Made by a program: the position numbers and the translations under genes
The notes under the pieces: model-generated
Databases searched by the model: none
Seen by the model: only the letters and a program-made list of their open reading frames with translations
What the model was told of the DNA's origin: nothing
Source: Gamarada debralockiae
Taxonomy: Eukaryota; Ascomycota; Leotiomycetes; Helotiales; Hyphodiscaceae
DNA length: 64,000 nt
Direction: 5' to 3'
NCBI GenBank assembly: GCA_002803225.1
Contig: NXFV01001618.1
Coordinates: 1 to 64,000 of the forward strand
Shown: positions 56,831-64,000 of the stretch, piece by piece
Layout of the letters: every line of letters begins with the position of its first letter
Position numbering within the stretch: the stretch's first letter is position 1

Positions 56831-57506
56831 TATTTTGACGTTGAACGTGCTTAAGATGTTCCTTTTGATTGAGTTACTGAGAAAATTAAGAATCTAGTCG
56901 TTGAAAGCGAAGACGAAGTCGAAAGATTGGAGAAGAGTAGGAAAGAAAAGTTCGTGGTGACTGAGGAGATCGACATTCGAAAGTTGAAGTAGGCCTAGAC
57001 CAAGATTCGTGTAGTTGTTAATGAGAGGAAAAAATGCTAGGAGGTGAAAGGAATCTTCCTTTGTAGTGCAGAGGCGAATCTTTGTCAGACAGTAAATTTT
57101 GAGTCCGGCTGCTTTCGCAAATGGGAGTCACTCGATTTGGAGAGCAAAATAGAGAAGTCAGAAGGCCTACGAGAGAATTGATTCAATATAAAGACGGTCC
57201 AGAGCATTTCTTTTTAATCAAACAAAAGCATGGAGCTACTGATATCTTATATCTCAATTGATGCCATAACCCATGTCCTAGTGCCGTTGTCCTAACCAGT
57301 ATCCAGTTCCGCTGCGCTCGTTTGTCGTATTGACCCAAACCCATGAAATGTCGCTCCCGTAATTAACCATGAAGGCGCTTCGTTGGTGGAGGTCCTTTGT
57401 CGCTGTCTTCAGTCGACGTAAACTGTAAAATTTTCAAAGTTAGTAATTGCTCAAAACAGTAGAATGAGTGGTGGTAAGGTAAATAGGGATAGACAAATCG
57501 GAGAAA
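56831..57506. other. Upstream region of the inactivated copy; 3' side of the intact copy
   Basis: The part up to about 57200 resembles the upstream region of the intact orphan gene (shared fragments such as GAAGTCGAA, TTTTGTAG or CTTTGTAG followed by GCAGAG, and GCTTTCGC), so the duplication probably included the promoter. No separate gene. Confidence 0.45.
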
Positions 57507-58259
57507 TTACCTACTCTTGTCAAGCTTACGCTTAGATGATCCACCCTCACCACTGCCAACAGTCTTTGATCTCTTTGCCTCCTCGCGATCCTCCATCAAC
57601 GTGTTCCGGCACTTCTGCAACTTCGGTTGCTCCGAAAGCACATTTCTTCCATTAACTTCGTATCGGAAGCGTTGGTTCTCAGTGGCTCTCTTCCAGGCCT
57701 CGTTCACAACCATTGTGTTTGCCAACATACCGTCGTAATCCATGCATCGTTCATCCTTAGCTTTGAAGCTTTCCCAATAGGCAGGGTGAGGGCCAGTAGC
57801 CTCGTGGCCACCCATCATTTTCCAACTACCATCTTTCTGAATATTATATGATACTTCGAAGTCGGGATGCTCGGCTCCGATTTCAAGGGAGCCAACCTAT
57901 TCGCATAATCAGTACAATGGTTTGAACGAATGGCCAGGAAGAGAACTTACAACAACTTTATTCTTGTTTCTGGTGACGTAAGTCTCAAAGTGGGAGCTAT
58001 TGATATAGCCAAAGTGAAACTTTGACTTGCTCAGATCCAACAGGTTGGCAAGGGCTTCGGGGTTCCACAAGCAGAGAACAGAGGCAACGACGTCAACACA
58101 GGGCCGACCATTTGGGATGTCCCGGGCTTCAAGATTATCTTCACTGACGCCATCATAGAGATAGAGAACAATGTGGGGGTGTCCCTTTGGAGTATCTGCT
58201 GGGAGGTTGATCTTGGGCGAGTCTAGGTGAAGGTCGAGTTGTCTGATGGAGCCAGGCAT
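57507..58259 (-). CDS. Orphan protein, intact copy of a locally duplicated family
   Basis: Exons in transcript order 57951-58259 and 57507-57896 give 232 residues. No known domain recognised. The N-terminal 100 residues read like a compact alpha/beta domain (MPGSIRQLDLHLDSP, GHPHIVLYLYDG, DVVASVLCLWNPEALANLL, HFETYVTRNKNKVVV); the second exon begins VGSLEIGAEHPDFEVSY with DGSWKMMGGHEATG; the tail is basic (REEAKRSK, SSKRKLDKSR) and could direct nuclear import. The start at 58259 is preferred over one 12 codons upstream because the neighbouring relic copy starts with the same MPxSxR. A donor-like GTAGGTAA just before the stop could add a short further exon. The intron (57897-57950) has a GTAAGT donor. 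Confidence 0.65.
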
Positions 58260-58396
58260 GTTTACGGTTGAATTTTTGAGATGTTGAACTTGCATAAAAG
58301 ATTATGGATTGATGAGATCGTTGCTCGAGTGAATGTGTTGAGGTATGTTGAACCTGGATGAATGATATGAATTGATTGGATTGTAGAGTAATAGGC

Positions 58397-58645
58397 TGTT
58401 GAAATTGAAGTCCTTCGAGATATTGAAGTGGAATGAATGATTGTAATTTGAGGGTTGAAGTTGAGATTCCAGATGTTGAGGTTAGATGAGGGATTGCTCT
58501 CTGAGAGTTGAAAATGAGATTTCAGATGCTGAAGTTGAATGAATGAATGATCGGAATATGAGGGTCAAACTGAAGATACCAGACGTTGAGGCTGAATGAG
58601 TGATTGCGTTGAGAGTTGAAATCGAGATATCAGAGATCCGATTGC
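58397..58645 (-). repeat. Degenerate minisatellite, period about 54 bp, upstream of the orphan gene
   Basis: Four to five imperfect units beginning TGAGGGTTGAAG / TGAGAGTTGAAA, at about 58449, 58502, 58559 and 58610, with a more decayed unit before. Shared landmarks per unit are GAGAT(T/A)CCAGA(T/C)GTTGAGG and GAATGA(A/G)TGATTG. It lies 140-390 bp upstream of the ATG, in the presumed promoter or leader. Confidence 0.75.
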
Positions 58646-59060
58646 AGATGGACGAGGCAGCAACTTGGTGGTTCGCAATTCGAAATTGACAATGTCGAAG
58701 ATCTGCAGCGCATATGAATCAGTGGGCGGCGAGGTTGTTGGAGTGTTGTTAAACTTGAGAGGGTCAAAGATCGAAGTCGAAGAATACTCTTTGAAGGATT
58801 TGAAGAAGTAGTTGTTCGAAGTTGAAGTTTTGAAATCGAGGAGATGAAGTGAGTTGCGAGGAAGGTGTAAGTGGCTCTGCTTTTGTAGAACTTAAGCGAG
58901 CTTCCCTTTGGTAACCTAGATAGTGAATTGGGAGTCGAGGGAGCTTTCGCGACTGAAGGTGGGATTCACTCCTTGAGAGTGAAAGAAAAGCGGTAAAAAG
59001 GTTTGGGAGAATCTAAATATTTTGGCGTCCCTTTTTCCGGCGCGCATCTCGTGATGGTAG

Positions 59061-60314
59061 TCAACCCAAATCAATACCATGATGCTTCTTATTCGACGAC
59101 TCTTCTATGGTGGATGGATTCGGAACGTCTTCTTCGGGCCTCACAGGCCCCGCAGGGAGGTATTTCTGAAACATTTTAGCCATTTGCCGTTGAGTCGACA
59201 TGAGCTCGCTCATTTTGATGTTGGGATCGATGATAGACTTAGTCAAAAGCCTATCATCAACAGCGTGAGCATCCACATGAGGAAGTCCTGTTGTCTCACA
59301 GCCGCGTTCTTAATGCTCGTACTCAAGCTGTCGAGGCCGCTCTTCTGCTCAGCGAAAGCTGCTGGTTGGACCGCGAAGCCAAGTTGAATTTCCGCACAAA
59401 TCTTATTGACGCCATTATTTCGATCGCCAGCAGTGGGAAGTTTGGCCACAACAGTCTTTAATTCTTCCAGGACGGGTTGGGTTGACTGACATCTGCAATG
59501 GCTGGAGGCTGGGCGATTTCGGGGGCGGGTCGCTGCGAGAAGATTTCTTTGAAAATGGCCCTAGGGTCCTCATCTTCCATCTTCTCGTCAAATAAGTCAC
59601 GAGGACTATAACCAGGGCGCCTAGTGATCACGTTAAACTTCAAAGGCGAAAGTACAAACAACGTTCTATAGTACATACCGGCTGTTACAAGGAATATGGC
59701 AACCGTGAAAGCTGCAGTCATAATTGCCTGTGGATTGCCGTGGCGACGAAAGAAAATTGCCATCCAGATCATGGCGAAGATCAAGGAGGCTACAGGTGGT
59801 ACCAAGATTACCACAGCAACGGAAACACGGTCAAACTCTCTCACAAACTCTAGCCCAAACGAGGGGTGTCGTTCCTTCATCTCCTGTAATTGAGTCAATA
59901 CAATCCGCTGGTTAGGGCGGGGATCATAGAGGCCTCTTGAGACCTTTTCTAGCTTCAATGATTCGATGTAATCACCTAAGCTAGCCTCCCCACTTGACTT
60001 TCTACCTATTGCTAGTCAGTCGCCGGATCTGATTGTTGAAGAATTGAAGCGTCGGTGCTTACCTTGACACAATCGATCCTCTTCAAAGCCTTTGGAGTAA
60101 TTAGCTCTGACATTCCGCGTTTAAATCTTAACAGCCCATAGAATATTACTATACGCTGCTTCAAGCGGACCTCATCCGTGTCTGCAGGATTTATTTCTAT
60201 CGATATAGGTACCGAAATGCTTTCCTCACCAAGAAACAGAGTGGTAGAGTTACAGTAGTTGCGGTGGCGGTTTCTGCCTCGTTCTTGCTCCCACCACGCT
60301 TCGAGGTCATTCAT
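59061..60314 (-). pseudogene. Fragmented gene for a membrane protein of unknown function
   Basis: Coding-like segments on the minus strand: 60068-60314 (MNDLEAWWEQERGR...ELITPKALKRIDCVK), ending at a good donor GTAAGC; about 59690-59998 (SSGEASLGDYIES...LYDPRPNQRIVLTQLQEM, then two likely membrane helices VAVVILVPPVASLIFAMIW and MTAAFTVAIFLVTAG); then 59243-59475 (LKTVVAKLPTAGDRNNG...) and 59061-59276 (DAHAVDDRLLTKSIID...). The DPRPNQRIV...FVREFDRVSVAVV segment recalls a widespread fungal family of unknown function. The first two segments do not join in frame at any acceptor I can see, and the last two need another shift, so the gene looks damaged; unrecognised splicing is the alternative. 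Confidence 0.45.
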
Positions 60315-61515
60315 TTGAAATTTGTAACCTCATTCAATGATGGGTACTGAAACCACCATAGTGCTGAAGTTGGTACCCATTTCAGCATAAATCGAGCGGC
60401 GACATATTTCTGTTCGTATTTTTCGGATGAGTAACATTCATTCCTTTATATAATTTTGGAAAGGGCATGCCAAAGTATTGTGGGCACGTCAGTGAATCCC
60501 ATTTGTGTAGATTCTTTATACCGTTTCCAGATACGCTGGTGGAAGTCCGTGGTACCAAGTACCTTGCTTAGAATTTTAATAATTAAGGCAGCAATCGCCA
60601 CGATTAGGCCGCCGATGGGATTTAAGAAAATTCCGGTGATTATAAACGAGACGCAGGCTACCTAGATGAGCCTCAAGACTATGGTGACTCGAGCATGGTG
60701 GAGGACATTGTGCACCGGCATCCGCCATATAGGTATGTTGTCTAGTGCCGGTGAGGTGTATGTGTCAGGAACTCGCGGCAAACCAATGGTTGGGGAGGTT
60801 GATTGGGATCCGTGGGGTTGGCACTACCATTTTGGTGTTGATCCAAATTATTACCAGGCTGTGGCAGGTCATCATGTTTGCTTACAGCTGAAGCAGACAA
60901 GCTGGGACGGCCCCATTTCCAGGAAGCTAAAATCTGAGTCATGCTCCATTGGCTTTCGTCTCGTGGAGCTCTTCCCTTGAAGGGCACTCTTCATTGATGT
61001 TGCTGCGTAGCAGACGGTAGCACGGATTGACTCTCAATGTCAGTGCTTGCCATCGTAAGGCTGCGACTAGGCCAAGTAACGTAGGAAGGGTGTGGGGTGG
61101 GGGAGGGGGGCGGTAGTGAGTGCTTTCTTTCCTACTCTCCAGCGCCGATTGTAGCGTTCCACGCTCAGCTATGCCGTGATCAGGCTGCTAGCGCTCTCCT
61201 CTGGCGAGGCCGCATTTCAATCTCACAATCTATCTCCGGCATATTGAATTTTTCTTGCTCCAAAAATAGCAGTAATTAAAAGATGGACCAAATAATTTTT
61301 TTTAAAAAAAAAAAAATTTTTTTTTTTTAAAATGAAGGTCCCAAGAAATGGCGTGTTGTAGATTCAACGCGGCTAATGCGGCTGCATAAACGAGCTCTGT
61401 GACTGCTCAGGCCTGGTGAAGCTGACTGACAGCCGATTTTGCGAACTGATAAGACAAGCTTCATCCCCATTCCGACCTTCGTCTCACACTGTAACAGAGC
61501 ACACTTAGCGTCACG
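60315..61515. other. Intergenic; possible gene-end relic and poly-A/T palindrome
   Basis: A plus-strand stretch around 60660-60730 reads LDEPQDYGDSSMVEDIVHRH followed by a GTATGT donor-like site and may be a relic; not assignable. A poly-A/poly-T palindrome (about 61289-61330) lies upstream of the NLR-like gene. Confidence 0.35.
61289..61330. repeat. Poly-A/poly-T palindromic tract
   Basis: Runs of T, A and T follow one another (TTTTTTTT, AAAAAAAAAAAAA, TTTTTTTTTTTT), forming a perfect A/T hairpin in the upstream region of the NLR-like gene. Confidence 0.85.
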
Positions 61516-64000
61516 ATGAGTTTTGGTTTCAGCGCAGGCGACTTCATCGCTGTGCTCCAGCTTGCGAACGGCATCCGAAAGCAGTTCGTTGATGCTCCGA
61601 GCCAATTCAAGGCAATCTCCGACGAGAGAGTTTTCTAAATCACAGTGTTTATACAAGTACTTATTAAATCTATTGGCATTAAGAGCGTTTCGAATCTGCT
61701 TCGCGATATCGACGATTTTCTACCCCAGCGCGACCTCACGAGCCAGCAGCAGACCGACCTAGGCGATATCAGTAGATGTTGTAGTAGTGTTCTAGAAGAT
61801 ATAGATAAAACGTTAGATAAGTTCAAGGAATTGGATACTAGTGTAAGGAAGTCAGATGGGAAGCCTCGGAGGGTGTGGAAAAGATTCAGATGGGATCAAA
61901 GAGACATTGATAGGCTCCGAAGCCGTCTCGCGTCGAATATCCTGATGCTTAATACATTTTTGGGACGACTAGGCTGGTAAAGCCCATCCTTCTACGGATT
62001 ATATACAATCAACTAAAAGTGTTTAGTCAAGCATCATTCGCAACTAAAGATGGCGTACAGCGGTTAAACGAGCGCCAAGATACTCAAGAGCGTCAACAAG
62101 AGCATGACGCCATCCTGAACTGGCTCACCCCAATTGACTATGCTCCTCAACAGAGCGATTTCATTAGTCGGCGACAAGTAGGAACTGGCCAATGGCTTCT
62201 TCAATCTGAAGAGTTCCAAGCGTGGCTGGAGAGCGACAAACAGACTTTGTTTTGTCCAGGGATTCCCGGGGCAGGGAAGACAATTCTCACGTCAATTGTG
62301 GTAGAAGAGCTGAACACGAGATTCCAAAACGACCGGAGTGTTGGCATTGCATACCTGTATTGCAACTTCCAACGTCATCAAGTGCAAAGGTTAGAAGACT
62401 TACTTGCAGGTCTTCTCAGGCAGTTGGCTCAAGAAAAGTCTTCTCTACCGGACAGTGTGAAATCTCTCTATAGCCAGTATAAAGAAAAGCGAACGCGACC
62501 CTTACTTGACGAGATCTCAAAGCTCTTGCATTCTGTCATTAACATTTATTCAAGAGTTTATATCATCATTGATGCGCTTGATGAATGCCAAGTATCTGAT
62601 GGATGTCGATCGAAATTCCTATCGAATATTTTCAACTTTCAAGCCAACGCTGGAGTAAAGCTCTTTGCAACCTCGCGACCAATCCCAGATATAGAGAGGG
62701 AGTTCAAAGGATGTCTTTCACGCGAAATCTTTGCTAGCGATGAAGATATACGGAGATATCTATATAGTCACATGTCGCAGCTTCTGTCATTCGTCTTGAG
62801 CAGGCCAAAGCTGCAAGAGGAAATTAAGACTGAAATCACAAGGGCTGTTAAGGGCATGTACGTATATTGCTAACTTTTCGAGGTGAGGTTCTTTACTAAT
62901 ATCTACCCAGGTTTCTTCTAGCACAACTCTATCTCGGCTCGCTTGAGGACAAAACGACAGCAAAGGCTATTAAAATCGTATTACAGCAGTTCCAGGAGCA
63001 AACTCAAGGACCTGGAGAGAGTGAGAAGCTTGGAGTATTATCTCTCGCGTATGAGCAAGCAATGGAGAGAATTAATGGGCAGAAAAAAGGCTTTCAGCTG
63101 CTTGCTCTAAAGGTTCTATCGTGGATCACCTGCGCAAAAAGACCACTCACTACAACAGAACTCCAGGAAGCTATTTCAGTACAAGATGGCGACTCCGAAC
63201 TTGACAAAGATAACGTTCCACAAATTGAAGACATGGTCTCGGTTTGTGCTGGATTAGTTACGGTTGATAAAGAGAGCAAGATCATCCGCTTGGTCCATTA
63301 TACAGCACAGGAATACCTTGAGCGAACACAAAAACGTTGGTTTCCAAATGCAGAGGTAGATACCGCGAAGACTTGTGTTACTTATCTCTTATTCAACGCT
63401 TTTAATAGTTGGTTTTGTTTAACAGATAAAGAGTTTAAGGCACGACTACAAGAGAATGTGCTTTATAACTATGCAGCCCAAAATTGGGGAAACCATACTC
63501 GCTTAGCTTCGATGGCGACGGAGCAGTTGATTCTAGGCTTCCTTGAGAGCGAAGCTAAGTTGTCCGCTTGCACTCAGGCAATAATTGCTGCGAAACGGTA
63601 CTTTTTGCGCTCTAATTACAGCCCAGAAGCTCCAACGCATATAATGGGAGTACATGTTGCGGCATATTTCGGGCTAGGCGAAGCAGTAAACGCCCTACTC
63701 GAACGTGGTCATAATCCAAATTTGAAAGATAGTTATAATAGGACGCCGCTATGGTGGGCGGCCGAGAACGGACATGGGACTGTTATCAAGCTGCTGCTCG
63801 CAAAGGCCGGCGTCGACCCGAACTCAAAAGACAATAAAGGTCAGACACCGCTGTCACGGGCGGCCGAAAAGGGGCATGAGACCGTGGTAAAGATACTGCT
63901 CGCTGAGAGCGGCATCGACGCTAACTCGAAGGACGACTACGGTCAGACGCCGCTGCTATGGGCGGCTTGGAATGGACACGAGGCCGTCATCGAGCTTCTA
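61516..64000 (+). CDS. NLR-like STAND NTPase: Helo-like N-terminus, NACHT, ankyrin repeats (3' end outside window)
   Basis: Probable intracellular receptor of the fungal NOD-like type, a class involved in non-self recognition and regulated cell death. Exons 61516-61629, 61684-61976, 62027-62857 and 62911 to beyond the window. N-terminus [20 protein letters not shown] is the common fungal STAND N-terminal (Helo-like) helical domain. The linker [21 protein letters not shown] leads to the NACHT module: Walker [15 protein letters not shown] near residue 214, Walker [21 protein letters not shown] and a winged-helix part ([20 protein letters not shown]). Ankyrin repeats of 34 residues start at 63743 ([19 protein letters not shown]). 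The first intron (61630-61683) has a weak GTTTTC donor, so that junction is less certain. The frame is open to the last base. Confidence 0.88.
63743..64000 (+). repeat. Ankyrin-repeat coding array, 102-bp period
   Basis: Units start at 63743, 63845 and 63947, exactly 102 bp (34 codons) apart, each opening with ACx CCG CT-like codons for TPL and containing AA-x-x-GH and LLLA. Similarity extends to the DNA level, as expected for NLR repeats under recent duplication or conversion. The array continues past the window. Confidence 0.9.

Overview
The window reads as nuclear DNA of a filamentous ascomycete (Pezizomycotina; a leotiomycete-like fungus is a guess from protein flavour, not shown). Reasons: widely spaced genes on both strands, many short introns (about 45-110 bp) with GTAAGT/GTATGT-type donors, and typically fungal families (Zn2Cys6 regulator, Fox2, fungal rhodopsin-domain membrane proteins, an NLR-type STAND NTPase with ankyrin repeats, Ecm11). 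I derived exon structures by hand, joining exons at splice sites that keep the frame and restore family motifs.

Layout. 1-9.4 kb: a DUF1593 (Sde182-like) protein, a sugar/maltose-type MFS permease, a decayed PuuE-like polysaccharide deacetylase, and an intracellular-type GH13 alpha-amylase with two micro-exons. 9.4-12.2 kb: a gene-free block of nested mobile-element debris. 12.2-32.9 kb: mostly conserved housekeeping genes: peroxisomal Fox2 (ending in AKL), a Tda10-like kinase, Ecm11, an Rkm5-like methyltransferase, a long-chain acyl-CoA synthetase, a P450, Orc4 (with AT-hooks and a PHD finger) and a 921-residue proline-rich protein of unknown function. 33-44.7 kb: sparse, decaying accessory DNA with a GC-rich short-chain dehydrogenase beside a truncated deacetylase relic, a rhodopsin-domain receptor-like gene, broken ORFs and AT-rich simple repeats. 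44.7-53.2 kb: a second rhodopsin-domain gene, then an amidase, an MFS transporter and a Zn2Cys6 regulator that look like a small catabolic or transport cluster. 53.2-61.5 kb: a gene-poor stretch holding an orphan gene family (one intact copy, one copy with stop codons and a lost start cut by a foldback element, and a start-plus-promoter relic) and a fragmented membrane-protein gene. 61.5-64 kb: the first part of an NLR-like gene whose ankyrin repeats run off the edge.

Functional links: Fox2 and the acyl-CoA synthetase are both fatty-acid catabolic genes; the permease and alpha-amylase are both sugar/starch genes; amidase, MFS and regulator may be co-regulated. The less conventional material is the orphan family with its minisatellite promoter, the foldback element, the 921-residue protein and the two receptor-like genes. 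I found no clear CRISPR, rRNA or tRNA.
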